Positions 52,399-62,199 are shown, counted from the stretch's first letter. The stretch: DNA of 64,000 nt from Actinophytocola sp963727495 (GCA_963727495.1 CAVSGQ010000007.1:124001-188000); one strand, 5' to 3'. Notes: generated from the sequence alone by a model not told the origin. Made by a program: numbers and translations.

Positions 52399-53544
52399 GT
52401 GGACACCGAACGCGGGGCCCGGCCGCCGTGGCCGGACGTGCTGCTGGCGGTCGCCATGGCCGCGGCCGTGCTGGCCGACGCGATGCTCGCGTCCGCGACG
52501 ACCGGCGGGCTCGCGGCGCCCGATCTCGTCCTGCTGCTGGCCGGCACGCTGCCGCTGGCCGTGCGCCGCGACGTACCGCGGGCGGTGCTGCTGGTGACCG
52601 TGGCCGCCATGGTGGGCCACGCCCTGCGTGTCCGGCCGGACGCGGTGACCGCGGTACCGGTGCTGATCGCGCTCTACACCGTCACCGCCGCCGGTCACCG
52701 CGTGCTCGGGGCCGCGGTGACCACCCCGTTGATCGCCGGGGCGGTGGCGAGCAACCTGGTCCGGGTGGAGGGCAGGACCCCGCGCGAGGCGATCCAGGAG
52801 GCCATCCTCCCGGTCGGCTGGTTCGTCGCGGCCCTGGTCGCCGGCGAGGTGTCCCGGCACCGCCGCGCGGACCTCGACCGGGCCCGGCAGCGCGCCGCCG
52901 AGGCCGAGCGCACGCGCGAGGAGGTCGCGCTGCGCCGGGCGGGCGAGGAACGGCTGCGGATCGCCCGGGAGCTGCACGACTCGCTCACCCACAGCATCTC
53001 GATCATCAAGGTGCAGGCCGGCGTCGCCGTCCACCTGGCCCGCAAGCGCGGCGAGGACGTGCCCGAGGCGCTGGTCGCCATCCAGGCCGCCAGCACCGAC
53101 GCGGTCCGCGAGCTGCGCGCGACCCTCGACGTGCTGCGCACCCGCGACCACGAGCCGCCCCCCAGCGGGCTCGACCGGCTGCCCGACCTGGTGGCCCGCG
53201 CCCGCGCCGCCGGGCTGCCGGTCACCCTCACGGTCACCGGCGAGCCGCGGGACCTGCCGGCCGAGGTCGACCGGGCCGCCTACCGGATCGTGCAGGAGGC
53301 GCTGACCAACGTCTCCCGCCACGCCGGTCCCGCCCACGCGTCGGTGACCGTCGGCTACGCGGCCGGCGAGCTGACGCTGCGCATCGACGACGACGGCACG
53401 GCGCGCACCGGCGCGCCACCGGTGCCCGGCGTGGGGCTGATCGGCATGCGGGAGCGGGTCGCCGCGCTGGGCGGGCGGCTGCGCGCCGAACCCCGGTCCG
53501 AGGGCGGGTTCACCGTCCGCGCCGACATCCCGGTGCCGACGTGA
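52399..53544 (+). CDS. two-component sensor histidine kinase, NarL/DesK type
   Basis: 381 residues from GTG 52399. Four to five membrane helices in the first 140 residues form a compact sensor. HisKA_3 follows with the phospho-acceptor in RIARELHDSLTHSISIIK, and a HATPase domain with IVQEALTNVSRHAGPAHA (N box), LRIDDDGT and GVGLIGMRERVAALGG. GTGA overlap with the response regulator gene. Confidence 0.9.
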   Translation: MDTERGARPPWPDVLLAVAMAAAVLADAMLASATTGGLAAPDLVLLLAGTLPLAVRRDVPRAVLLVTVAAMVGHALRVRPDAVTAVPVLIALYTVTAAGHRVLGAAVTTPLIAGAVASNLVRVEGRTPREAIQEAILPVGWFVAALVAGEVSRHRRADLDRARQRAAEAERTREEVALRRAGEERLRIARELHDSLTHSISIIKVQAGVAVHLARKRGEDVPEALVAIQAASTDAVRELRATLDVLRTRDHEPPPSGLDRLPDLVARARAAGLPVTLTVTGEPRDLPAEVDRAAYRIVQEALTNVSRHAGPAHASVTVGYAAGELTLRIDDDGTARTGAPPVPGVGLIGMRERVAALGGRLRAEPRSEGGFTVRADIPVPT

Positions 53545-54218
53545 TCCGCGTGCTGCTGGTCGACGACCAGCCACTCATCCGGGCGGGCTTCCGCGCGCTG
53601 CTCGACGCCGAGGAGGACCTCGAGGTGGTCGGCGAGGCGGCCGACGGGGAGCAGGGAGTCGCGCTCGCCCTGGCGCACCTTCCGGACGTCGCGCTCGTCG
53701 ACGTGCAGATGCCGGTGGTCGACGGCATCGAGGCGACCCGGCGGATCGCCGCCGACCCGCGGCTGTCCGGGGTGCACGTGGTGATCCTGACCAACTACGG
53801 GCTCGACGAGTACGTCTTCACCGCCCTGCGCGCCGGAGCCGGCGGGTTCCTGGTCAAGGACATCGAGCCCGAGGACCTGCTGCGCGCGGTGCGGGTCGCG
53901 GCGCGCGGGGACGCGCTGCTGTCCCCGGCCATCACCCGCAAGCTGATCAGCGAGTACGTCTCCCGCCCGCCCGAGGTGCACCCGACCGCCGGTCCCGACC
54001 TGCTCACCCGGCGCGAGCGCGAGGTGGTGGCACTGGTCGGCCGCGGCCTGTCCAACGACGAGATCGCCACGCACATGGTGATCAGCCCGACGACCGCGAA
54101 GACCCACGTCAGCCGCGCGATGACCAAGCTCCACGCCCGCGACCGCGCCCAGCTGGTCGTCTACGCCTACGAGTCCGGCCTGGTGACACCGCGCGGCCGG
54201 GCGCGGCCCGGGTCCTGA
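53541..54218 (+). CDS. NarL/FixJ-type response regulator
   Basis: 225 residues. Receiver domain with acidic VDDQ, phospho-acceptor Asp in LVDVQMPVVDG, conserved Thr in VVILTNYG and Lys in FLVKDIEPEDL. C-terminal LuxR helix-turn-helix LTRREREVVALVGRGLSNDEIATHM. Partner of the upstream kinase; the usual outcome is activation of a neighbouring promoter. Confidence 0.92.
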   Translation: MIRVLLVDDQPLIRAGFRALLDAEEDLEVVGEAADGEQGVALALAHLPDVALVDVQMPVVDGIEATRRIAADPRLSGVHVVILTNYGLDEYVFTALRAGAGGFLVKDIEPEDLLRAVRVAARGDALLSPAITRKLISEYVSRPPEVHPTAGPDLLTRREREVVALVGRGLSNDEIATHMVISPTTAKTHVSRAMTKLHARDRAQLVVYAYESGLVTPRGRARPGS

Positions 54219-54319
54219 CCCGGGGCAGGGCACAAGGTCCGCGCACCGACGGGCGTTGGACCCTCGCCCCGGGGTGCCGCTGCGGCGTTCCCTGGGGGAA
54301 AAGGTTCCGGGAGCACATC

Positions 54320-55756
54320 ATGCAGACACCACAGGACGACTTCATGCGGGCAAGCGACGCCTTCTCCTGGTACCAGGAGACCGACCCCGCCCTGCGGGCG
54401 ACCATCGTCGCGGTCGCCTGGCTCGATCGGGTGCCGGACTGGGAGCTGCTCGCCCGGCGGGTGGACGCCGGCACCCGGCTGATCCCCCGGCTGCGCCAGC
54501 GGGTGGAGGAGCCGCCCGCGCGCATCTCGGTGCCGCGCTGGGTGACCGACGCCGGGTTCGACCTGTCCTGGCACCTGCGCCGCACGACCGCGCCGGCGCC
54601 GGCCACCGACGCCGCGGTGCTGGAGCTGGCCCGCCTCGAGGCGATGACCGGGTTCGACCGGGCGCGGCCGCTGTGGGTGTACACGCTGGTCGACGGCCTG
54701 CCCGGCGGGCGCGCCGCGCTCATCATGAAGCTGCACCACTCGCTCACCGACGGCGTGGGGGCGGTGCGCCTCGCGCCGGTGCTGTTCGACAGCGTGCGTG
54801 AGCCCGGGTTCGTGCCGCACCCGGACGAGCCGCCGGACAGCGACCGGTCCGCTCTGGTCACGGCGGGACTCGCGCACACCGTGGGCGGGATCGCCGGCCT
54901 CGCCGCGCGGGGTGTGCGCGCCGCGGTCCCGGCGGCGCTGCAGATCCTGCGGGATCCGGTGGGTAGCGCGCGGGTGGTGGCGGACACCGTGCGGTCGATC
55001 GCCACCACGGTGGCGCCGGTGGTCGACATCCTTTCCCCGGTGATGCGCGGGCGCGGTCTCGGGCGGCGGCTCGACGTCGTCACCGTGGACCTGCCCGACC
55101 TCAAGCGGGCCGCGTCGGCGGCCGGCGTGACGATCAACGACGCGTTCCTGGCGGGCGTCACCGGCGGGATGCGCCGCTACCACGACGCGCACGGCGCGCG
55201 GGTCGAGGACCTGCGGGTCACCATGCCGATCAGCATCCGCACCGCGACCGACGCCCTCGCCAGCAACCGGATCACCCTCATGCGCTTCCCGCTGCCGGTC
55301 GCCGAGGCCGACCCGGGCACCCGGATGAAGCGGATCGACAGCCGCTGCCGGGAGGCCAGGAACGCCCGCTCGCTCCCGTTCACCGACGCGATCGCGGCCG
55401 GGCTGGACCTGCTGCCGACCGGGGTGGTGGGCGGCATGCTCAAGCACGTGGACTTCCTCGCCAGCGACGTGGCCGGGGTGGGGACGCCGCTGTACCTGGC
55501 GGGCGCGGAGGTCACCGCGCAGGCGGCCTTCGGCCCGACCATGGGCTGCTCGGCCAACCTCACCCTGATGTCCTACAACGGGGTCTGCCACGTGGCGGTC
55601 AACCTCGACACCGCCGCCGTGCCCGACGCCGACGTGTTCGTCGACTGCCTGCGTGCCGGCTTCGACGAGGTCCTGGCGCTGGCACCGCCGTTCAGCGCGG
55701 CGCGGCGGATGATCGGCGAACCGCGCCCCGCGGCGGACGCGCTGAGCCCCGCCTGA
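54320..55756 (+). CDS. wax ester synthase/diacylglycerol acyltransferase (WS/DGAT)
   Basis: 478 residues. The catalytic HHxxxDG is in MKLHHSLTDGVGAVRL at about 137; the C-terminal half contains SNRITLMRFPLPV and the FGPTMGCSANLTLMSYNG motif typical of the family. It esterifies acyl-CoA with diacylglycerol or alcohols for storage lipid. ATG 54320 preceded by CCGGGAGCAC. It stands alone between the response regulator and a convergent AraC gene. Confidence 0.9.
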   Translation: MQTPQDDFMRASDAFSWYQETDPALRATIVAVAWLDRVPDWELLARRVDAGTRLIPRLRQRVEEPPARISVPRWVTDAGFDLSWHLRRTTAPAPATDAAVLELARLEAMTGFDRARPLWVYTLVDGLPGGRAALIMKLHHSLTDGVGAVRLAPVLFDSVREPGFVPHPDEPPDSDRSALVTAGLAHTVGGIAGLAARGVRAAVPAALQILRDPVGSARVVADTVRSIATTVAPVVDILSPVMRGRGLGRRLDVVTVDLPDLKRAASAAGVTINDAFLAGVTGGMRRYHDAHGARVEDLRVTMPISIRTATDALASNRITLMRFPLPVAEADPGTRMKRIDSRCREARNARSLPFTDAIAAGLDLLPTGVVGGMLKHVDFLASDVAGVGTPLYLAGAEVTAQAAFGPTMGCSANLTLMSYNGVCHVAVNLDTAAVPDADVFVDCLRAGFDEVLALAPPFSAARRMIGEPRPAADALSPA

Positions 55757-55757
55757 G

Positions 55758-56576
55758 CTACCCGCCCAGGCGGCTCCGGTACTCGCCCGGGGTCATGCCC
55801 AGCCCGCGCCGGAACTGCCGGTGCAGGTGGCTCTGGTCGGCGAAGCCGGTGGCGGCGGCCGTGTCGCCGAGTGTCCGGCCGGACTCGATCAGCCGGCGCG
55901 CGAGGCGGATGCGGTGGGCGAGGTGCCAGGCGTGCGGCGGCAGGCCCGTCCGCCGGCGGAACGCGCGGATGAGCCGGAACTTGTCGGCGCCGGCGGCCGC
56001 GGCGAGCTCGGCCAGGCCGACGTTGCGCCCCGGATGGTCACCGAGGTACGCGCAGGCCAGCCGGACGGCCCGCTCGTCGGCGGACCCGGGTTCCGGCCGC
56101 GGGCGGGCGGTCGAGTGCCGGGTGACGAGCGCGCGCAGCCAGACGGCGAGCCGCTCGTCGCGCTCCAGCCGGGTGGCCGGCCCCTCCAGCGCGCGGTGCA
56201 GGCGCAGGAACTGCGTGGCGAGCGCGGGGTCGGTGAGGACCGGCGCCGGGAAGGCGACCCGGGCGAGCGGGTCGTCGTCCTCCCCACCGGCGAGCTCGGC
56301 CAGGTCCGCCGGCTCGACGATCATGAGGCGGGCGGCCCAAGGCCGACCGGTCGCCGACTCCCCCGCGTGCGCGCTGGAGGGGTCCCAGGCGACGAGATGG
56401 CCCGGTTCGACGAGCCGCCGCTCGCGACCGCGGCGCGCACGCATCGGCTGCGCGGCGACGATCCCGAACACGTACTCCCCGCGCGGTTCGACGGCGTAGC
56501 GCGTGGTGTGCCCGGCCATCAGCAGCACCCGCTCCTGGCCTGCGGGCCGGTGGATGCGCACCTCCTCGGCCGCCAT
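55758..56576 (-). CDS. AraC-family transcriptional regulator
   Basis: 272 residues. N-terminal cupin-like sensing domain (HTTRYAVEPRGEYVFGIV, HLVAWDPSSAHAGES), C-terminal double helix-turn-helix (VGLAELAAAAGADKFRLIRAFRRRTGLPPHAW in pieces, then LGDTAAATGFADQSHLHRQF). Divergent from the VOC gene by 66 bp, which is its likely target. Confidence 0.88.
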   Translation of the reverse strand: MAAEEVRIHRPAGQERVLLMAGHTTRYAVEPRGEYVFGIVAAQPMRARRGRERRLVEPGHLVAWDPSSAHAGESATGRPWAARLMIVEPADLAELAGGEDDDPLARVAFPAPVLTDPALATQFLRLHRALEGPATRLERDERLAVWLRALVTRHSTARPRPEPGSADERAVRLACAYLGDHPGRNVGLAELAAAAGADKFRLIRAFRRRTGLPPHAWHLAHRIRLARRLIESGRTLGDTAAATGFADQSHLHRQFRRGLGMTPGEYRSRLGG

Positions 56577-56642
56577 GCCGACATGCTATGCCGCGCAACA
56601 ACGTCCAAGACGGCCCCGGGCGGCCGTGCGTACGGTCCGCGC

Positions 56643-57071
56643 ATGCCGATCACCGCGCACATCGTCGTCCAGGGCGCCGAGCGCGCCGCCGCCTTCTACC
56701 GCGAGGCGTTCGGGGCCGAGGAGATCAGCCGGATACCCACGCCCGACGGGCGGCTCATGTCGGTGCGGCTGCGCATCGGCGACGCCGAGTTGCACCTCGC
56801 CGACGAGTTCCCCGAGATGGGCGTGCTGGCCCCGCCGTCGGTCGGCGGCACGGCCGTGGTGCTGGCGCTGCGGGTCGAGGACGCGGCCGCGGTGTTCGCC
56901 CGGGCCGTGACCGCGGGCGCCGAGGTCCGCCGGCCGCTCGGGGAGATGTTCTGGGGCGACCTGCACGGCCAGCTCGACGATCCCTTCGGGCACCGCTGGA
57001 ACGTCGACCAGCACCTGCGCGACCTGCCGCACGAGGAGGTCGTCGCCGCGGCCGCGCGCGCGTTCGCCTGA
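56643..57071 (+). CDS. VOC (glyoxalase/bleomycin resistance-like) protein
   Basis: 142 residues, PhnB-like VOC arrangement: AHIVVQGAERAAAFYREAFGAEE, MSVRLRIGDAELHLADEFPE, VLALRVEDAAAVFARAVTAGAE, FWGDLHGQLDDPFGHRWNV. His and Glu positions allow one metal site per half. Substrate unknown. Confidence 0.82.
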   Translation: MPITAHIVVQGAERAAAFYREAFGAEEISRIPTPDGRLMSVRLRIGDAELHLADEFPEMGVLAPPSVGGTAVVLALRVEDAAAVFARAVTAGAEVRRPLGEMFWGDLHGQLDDPFGHRWNVDQHLRDLPHEEVVAAAARAFA

Positions 57072-57079
57072 TCCGGGCG

Positions 57080-59137
57080 TCAGGACCGGTCGGCCGGCAC
57101 CCGGACGGCGGGCAGCGTCAGGGTGATCGTGGTGCCGTGGCCCTCGACCGACTCGACGGCCAGCCGCCCGTCGTGCGCCTCCATGATCGCCTTCACGATC
57201 GCCAGGCCCAGGCCGGTGCCGGGGATCGCGCTGGAGGTGGCGTTGCCGGCCCGGAAGAACCGGGTGGCGAGCTGGTCGAGGTCCTCTGCCGGAATGCCGA
57301 TGCCGGTGTCGCGGCAGGTCACCGTGATCTCCCCGGTGTCCGGGTCGGCGGCGTGGGCGACGTGCACGCGGCCGCCGCGCGGGGTGAACTTGATCGCGTT
57401 GGCGATCACGTTGACCAGCGCGCGTTGCAGGTAGGTCCGGTCACCGAAGACGGTCGACGGGGCGCCCTCGTCGACCTCCACCTCGAGCCGGAGGGCGCCC
57501 TTGTCCGCGAGCGGCAGCAGGTCCTCGACCGTCTGGCGGACCAGGGTCGTCACGGACACGTCCTGGCCGTGCAGCGGCAGCCCGCCCGCCTCGATGCGGT
57601 TCATCACCAGCACGTCCTCGATCAGGCCGCGCAGCCGGTCGCTGTTGCGCCCGATGACGTCGATCATCCTGCGCTGGGCCGGGGCGAGCTCCCCGCCCGC
57701 GCCGTCCATCAACAGCTCCAGGTAGCCGTTGATGGAGGTCAGCGGGGTCCGCAGCTCGTGGCTGATGGTGGAGAGGAAGTCGGTCTTCTGCTGGTCGAGC
57801 CGCTCCAGGCGGGCCACGTACTCGGCCTGGTGCGCGCGGTACTCGACCTGCGCGATGGTGTGCGCGAGGAACGCGGCGACGTGGTGCATCATCGTGATCT
57901 CGGCCGAGGTCCACCGGCGCGGCCCCTCGTCGGTGGTCACGCAGATCGCGCCCAGGGCGCGCTCGGCGAGGCCGAAGGGGACGACGAGGAACGCCCGGGC
58001 GCCCGCCTCCGTGCGGAAGGCGCTGACCCAGCTCTCGTCCGCCCGACCGTCGGTCGGCGCGTCGGACACCGCCAGGTGGGCCGACTCGCGCCACAGGCGC
58101 CGGGCGACCGGGCCGGTGTAGGGACTCACGTCCGGCGGGAAGTCGGGCAGGTCGCCCGCCCGCCACTGCGCGCCGCGGGTGACGTGCCCTGCGTCGTCCA
58201 CCGTGGCGACCATCGCCCGCCGGGCCGCCATCGCCGGTCCGAGGCTGCGACACACGGCATCCAGCGCCTCCTGGGTGGTCGCCGCCTCGCGGATCTCGCG
58301 CTCGACCTCGAGCGCGACCCGGTGCAGCCGAAGCATCTCGGCCTGCGCGGCGGCGAGCCGCTCGTTGTGCGAGGTGAGGGTGTTGAACGCGGCGGCCAGC
58401 TCGCGCACCTCCTGGGCTCCCCGCCGTTCGTCGGCCAGCAGGTTCCTCCCACCGGCCTGGGTCCTGCGGACCACCTCCTGCAGGCGGGCGATGGGCATGG
58501 TCAGCGACCATGCGGTGCGCCGGGTCATCAGCAGGCCACCGGCGAGCGCGACCGCGCTCGTCAGCAGCACGACCAGGGTCACCTGGGTGAGTCCGGCCCG
58601 GCTCGAGTCGCGCAGCGCGTCGCGTTCGGCCCGCAGGCGCTGCCCCAGCTCGGTGTTCGCCACCCGGAACCGCTCGAACAGTGTCCGCCCGGCCGCCCGG
58701 TCGATCGACGCGCCCGCCAGTGCGTGCCGGTAGGCGAGGTCGGCGTAGCTCCACCACGCCGCGGCACCCAGGTCCTGCGCGGTCTGCATCCGGACGTAGT
58801 CGCGCTTGTCGTCCGCGGAGATGTCCGGTCGCTCGAGCAGGCGCCGCAACGCGGCCCGGGTGCCGTCGACCCGGCTCCCGGCCTCGCGGTACGGCCCGAG
58901 CCGGTCCTGCTCGCCGGTGGACAGGAACGAGCGCAGGCTGGCGTCGGCATCGGCCATCTCCTGCAACAGCCGGCTGTTCGTGTCGATCGCGGGGCCGAGC
59001 ACCATGGTGAGGGAGTCGAGCGTCCGGCTGCTGGCGTGGATCGCGAGCAGAGTCACGCCGGAGCCGAGCAGCAGCAGCCCGCAGACGGTGGTGACCAGCA
59101 CCCGCAGCTGCCAGCGGACGGGCCGGCGGCTAGGCAC
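57080..59137 (-). CDS. sensor histidine kinase with CHASE3-like, HAMP and GAF domains
   Basis: 685 residues. Two membrane helices (about 12-34 and 158-182) enclose an extracytoplasmic four-helix CHASE3-like sensor. HAMP (MPIARLQEVVRRTQAGG), a GAF domain (EALDAVCRSLGPAMAARRAMVATV in pieces), HisKA with LSTISHELRTPLTSINGYLELL, and a HATPase (NVIANAIKFTPRGG, DTGIGIP, GTGLGLAIVKAIMEAHDG) follow. Its gene overlaps the glycosyltransferase gene by eight bases and is the last of a four-gene operon headed by a response regulator, its probable partner. Confidence 0.9.
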   Translation of the reverse strand: MPSRRPVRWQLRVLVTTVCGLLLLGSGVTLLAIHASSRTLDSLTMVLGPAIDTNSRLLQEMADADASLRSFLSTGEQDRLGPYREAGSRVDGTRAALRRLLERPDISADDKRDYVRMQTAQDLGAAAWWSYADLAYRHALAGASIDRAAGRTLFERFRVANTELGQRLRAERDALRDSSRAGLTQVTLVVLLTSAVALAGGLLMTRRTAWSLTMPIARLQEVVRRTQAGGRNLLADERRGAQEVRELAAAFNTLTSHNERLAAAQAEMLRLHRVALEVEREIREAATTQEALDAVCRSLGPAMAARRAMVATVDDAGHVTRGAQWRAGDLPDFPPDVSPYTGPVARRLWRESAHLAVSDAPTDGRADESWVSAFRTEAGARAFLVVPFGLAERALGAICVTTDEGPRRWTSAEITMMHHVAAFLAHTIAQVEYRAHQAEYVARLERLDQQKTDFLSTISHELRTPLTSINGYLELLMDGAGGELAPAQRRMIDVIGRNSDRLRGLIEDVLVMNRIEAGGLPLHGQDVSVTTLVRQTVEDLLPLADKGALRLEVEVDEGAPSTVFGDRTYLQRALVNVIANAIKFTPRGGRVHVAHAADPDTGEITVTCRDTGIGIPAEDLDQLATRFFRAGNATSSAIPGTGLGLAIVKAIMEAHDGRLAVESVEGHGTTITLTLPAVRVPADRS

Positions 59138-60593
59138 GGTCCGGGTCCCCGCTCTGGAAGCCCTGCCTGGTCATCGCGCCCCACACCGGAGCCCGCCCGG
59201 TGAGTGCGTGCCAGGCACCCTCCAGCCGCCACCACGCGGTCAGCTGCCGGTAGCCGACGTTCTCCAGCAGGCCGGCGACCAGCAGCGTGCCGAGGTCGCG
59301 CCACCGCGGGTACTTGTGGAACGACAGCTCCTCGATCGCCAGCACGGCGAGGCTGACCACCACGGCGTACCCGTAGGCGACCGCGAGGAACAGCGCGAAG
59401 TAGCCGGCGCCGACCGCACCGACCGCGAAGCCGAGCGCGACCAGCGCCAGGCCGCCGAGCTCGAGCACCGGGGCGACCAGCTCGAACAGCCAGTACCAGG
59501 GCAGTGCCACCAGCCCGACCCGGCCGTAGCGGGGCCGTGCGAGCGCGCCGCGGAACTCCCAGAGCGTCTCCCACAGGCCGCGGTGCCAGCGGCGGCGCTG
59601 GCCGCGCAGCACGCCGGCGGTGGCCGGCACCTCGGTCCAGGCGATCGGCTCGGCGACGAACACGACCTGGTAGTCGCGGTCGCGGTCGCGCAGGTGCTTG
59701 TGGATGCGCATGACCAGGTCGAAGTCCTCGCCGAGGGTGCCCGCGCGCATCCCGCCGACCTCGACCAGCACGTCCCGGCGGAACAGCCCGAACGCCCCGC
59801 TGATCAGCACCACCGCGCCGATCTTCGACCAGCCGGCGCGGCCGAGCAGGAACGCGCGCAGGTACTCCACGACCTGGACGCGGGCCAGCCAGCCGCGGGG
59901 CAGGCCGACCCGGACGACACGTCCGGACACCACGGTGCAGCCGTTGGCCGGGCGGATCACCCCGCCGGTGGCCACCGTCCGCGTCGGGTCGTCGGTGAAC
60001 GGCTTGACGACCGTGAGCAGCGCGTCCGGGTCGAGCAGCGAGTCGGAGTCGACCACCGCGACCAGCGGCTCCCCGGAGGCGTTGATGCCGGTGTTGACCG
60101 CGTCGGTCTTGCCGCCGTTGTCCTTGCGGACGACCACCAGGCGCGTCCGCCCGTCGCCCGGCACCGCCGTGGTGTGCACCCGCGCCGCCACCGGCACGTC
60201 GTCCGGCAGCGCCCGGTCCACCTCGACCAGGCCGAACGCCGCCACCAGCCGGTCGAACGTGCCGTCGGTGCTGCCGTCGTCGACCACCACCACCTCGTGG
60301 CGCGGGAAGCGCAGCGCGAGCATCGCCTGCACGGCGGGCACGATGCCGGCGGCCTCGTTGTACGCCGGCATGATCACCGAGATCCCGGGTGTCAGCCTGC
60401 CGCGCAGCGCCTCGGGCCGGCCACCGTGCTCCGCCCGGCGCAGGTGCCCGACCAGCGACGCGGCGGCCAGCACGATCAGCAGCAGGTACGAGGTGTTGAT
60501 CAGCACGAAGTACCCGAAGATCGGCACCTGGCTCACGGTCAGAACCGCCCCGACACCCGCCCGGAGCCCGGCCAGCAGCTCCGCCGGGCTCAC
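59130..60593 (-). CDS. membrane glycosyltransferase family 2 (processive type)
   Basis: 487 residues. N-terminal membrane helix, GT-A domain with VIMPAYNEAAGI, VVVDDGSTDGT, VVDSDSLLDPD, LGEDFDLVMRI and the QRRRWHRG motif of processive synthases such as hyaluronan and poly-N-acetylglucosamine synthases, then about four C-terminal membrane helices. It should make and extrude a beta-linked polysaccharide. GTGA overlap with the HEAT gene. Confidence 0.88.
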   Translation of the reverse strand: MSPAELLAGLRAGVGAVLTVSQVPIFGYFVLINTSYLLLIVLAAASLVGHLRRAEHGGRPEALRGRLTPGISVIMPAYNEAAGIVPAVQAMLALRFPRHEVVVVDDGSTDGTFDRLVAAFGLVEVDRALPDDVPVAARVHTTAVPGDGRTRLVVVRKDNGGKTDAVNTGINASGEPLVAVVDSDSLLDPDALLTVVKPFTDDPTRTVATGGVIRPANGCTVVSGRVVRVGLPRGWLARVQVVEYLRAFLLGRAGWSKIGAVVLISGAFGLFRRDVLVEVGGMRAGTLGEDFDLVMRIHKHLRDRDRDYQVVFVAEPIAWTEVPATAGVLRGQRRRWHRGLWETLWEFRGALARPRYGRVGLVALPWYWLFELVAPVLELGGLALVALGFAVGAVGAGYFALFLAVAYGYAVVVSLAVLAIEELSFHKYPRWRDLGTLLVAGLLENVGYRQLTAWWRLEGAWHALTGRAPVWGAMTRQGFQSGDPDRA

Positions 60594-61672
60594 CGCACAC
60601 CCACCCCGCGCCGCAGCCGGTCCAGGGTGAGCGCGCCGGCCGCGATCCGGCCCGCCCGGCCGCCCGCGCCGGCGGTGCGCGTCACCAGGCGGGTGCCCTC
60701 GTCGCCGAGGTGCACCAGGGCGTCCCCGCTGACCTGGGCGAGGCGGACGTCGGGGTCGCCCAGCAGCCCGGCCAGGACCGGCGCCGCACCGGGGTCTCCC
60801 AGCTCGCCGAGCGCCGCCGCGGCCGCGCGGCGCAGTTCGGCGGGCTCGCCTGGTGCGGTGTACTCGGCGAGCGCCGCGACGTCCGCCGGGCCGCCCGCCG
60901 CACCGAGCGCACGCGCGGCGTTGGTCCGCACGTCCATGGCCGGGTCGGCGGCGAGCAGTTCCCGCAGCCGCGGCACCGTCGCGCTCAGCGCGCCGTCCGC
61001 GGCGACCAGGGTGGCGACGACCCGCTCGTCCAGGCCGCCCACCCGCATCGCCTCGGCCACGGCCGGGACCGCGCCGGCACCCAGCCCCAGCACGGCCTCC
61101 GCGGCCACCGCCGTCGGGATGCCCGGCCGCCGGCGCACCGGGCGCAGCGCCGCGAACAGGTCCCGGGCGACCTCCGGCGCACCGATCAGGCCGAGCGAGC
61201 GGGCGGCCACCAGCCGGACCTCGGCCGCCCGGTCGGTCAGCAGCGGGACCAGGACGGCGGCGTCCTCGACCCGCCCGGCCAGGCCGAGCAGGTGTGCGTT
61301 GCGCGCACGCCGGACCGCGGACGGCGAGCGCACGCCCGTCCGCGCCCGGTCCAGCTCGCCGCGCCCGTCGAGCAGGGCGACCAGCTGCGCGGCCGGATCG
61401 CCGCGCACCTTGCCGAGCAGCGACACGGCCAGGTCGCGAACCGCCGTCCAGGTCCGCGCCGGGACCGCACGCAACCGCGCGACCGCGTCGCCCGCGTCGT
61501 CCTCGCCGGAGGCGACGGCGAGCAGCGCGGCACGGTAGGGCGCCACCCGCGCCTGCCGCACGGAGTCCAGCGTCGTGCGCACGAGCCGGGTCAGGGCCAC
61601 CACGACGACGAGAGCGGTGCTGGCCACGCCCATCAGGACGACGAACCAGACCAGCACCCGGGCATCGGTCAC
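60590..61672 (-). CDS. membrane-anchored HEAT-repeat protein
   Basis: 360 residues. One N-terminal membrane helix (VWFVVLMGVASTALVVVVAL), then HEAT/PBS-lyase-like repeats (RLVAARSLGLIGAPEVARDL, RTNAARALGAAGGPADVAAL, RRAAAAALGELGDPGAAPVL). GTGA overlaps at both ends with response regulator and glycosyltransferase genes. Probably a scaffold connecting the signalling proteins to the synthase, as with analogous biofilm exopolysaccharide clusters (inference). Confidence 0.82.
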   Translation of the reverse strand: MTDARVLVWFVVLMGVASTALVVVVALTRLVRTTLDSVRQARVAPYRAALLAVASGEDDAGDAVARLRAVPARTWTAVRDLAVSLLGKVRGDPAAQLVALLDGRGELDRARTGVRSPSAVRRARNAHLLGLAGRVEDAAVLVPLLTDRAAEVRLVAARSLGLIGAPEVARDLFAALRPVRRRPGIPTAVAAEAVLGLGAGAVPAVAEAMRVGGLDERVVATLVAADGALSATVPRLRELLAADPAMDVRTNAARALGAAGGPADVAALAEYTAPGEPAELRRAAAAALGELGDPGAAPVLAGLLGDPDVRLAQVSGDALVHLGDEGTRLVTRTAGAGGRAGRIAAGALTLDRLRRGVGVR

Positions 61673-62055
61673 GAGCGGGACCTGGCCAGCACCGTGTTCA
61701 CCCGGTGCAGCAGCTCCCGCGGGCTGAACGGCTTGATCAGGTAGTCGTCCGCGCCGGCCGCGAACCCGGCGTCCACGTCGGAGTCGCGGGACCGGGCGGT
61801 CAGCAGCACGACCCGCACCCCCCGGTTGCGGTCGTCGTCGCGGACCCGGCGCAGCACGTCGATGCCCGAGAGGCCCGGCATCATCACGTCCAGCACCGCC
61901 ACGTCCGGCGGGCTCTCCTCGATCGCGGCGAGGGCGGCCATCCCGTCGTCGACCGCGCGCACGTCGAAGCCCGCCTGGGACAGCTTGAAGCTGACCAGGT
62001 CGCGGATGTCCTCGTCGTCGTCCGCGACGAGCACCCGGACAGGCGCGCCTGCCAT
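61669..62055 (-). CDS. single-domain response regulator (CheY/PleD-like receiver)
   Basis: 128 residues from ATG 62055 (GGGGGAG upstream). Receiver only: VADDDEDIRDLV acid pocket, phospho-Asp in VAVLDVMMPGLSG, Thr in VVLLTARS, Lys in DDYLIKPFSPREL. No output domain, so it acts by protein contact, plausibly on the HEAT protein or glycosyltransferase of its own operon. Confidence 0.9.
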   Translation of the reverse strand: MAGAPVRVLVADDDEDIRDLVSFKLSQAGFDVRAVDDGMAALAAIEESPPDVAVLDVMMPGLSGIDVLRRVRDDDRNRGVRVVLLTARSRDSDVDAGFAAGADDYLIKPFSPRELLHRVNTVLARSRS

Positions 62056-62199
62056 GCGCAGCTCCCCCTCACCGAAGCGACTGTCCACAAGGTAACCGCG
62101 CCGGCGCGAACCCGCTCGGTGAGCGATCATGCGCGGACCGTCGCCGTGTCGCCCCGGGCCCGTCACGCCGCACGTGCCGCCGTCGTGAACAATCGGCCC

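Noticed and set aside
51057..54218. 1053-codon plus-strand frame
   Set aside because: Antisense to two membrane protein genes and in another frame of the kinase; only its last 225 codons, the response regulator, are real.
54109..55591. Long antisense ORFs opposite the WS/DGAT gene
   Set aside because: Mirror of strong codon bias on the coding strand; the WS/DGAT frame has the catalytic motif.
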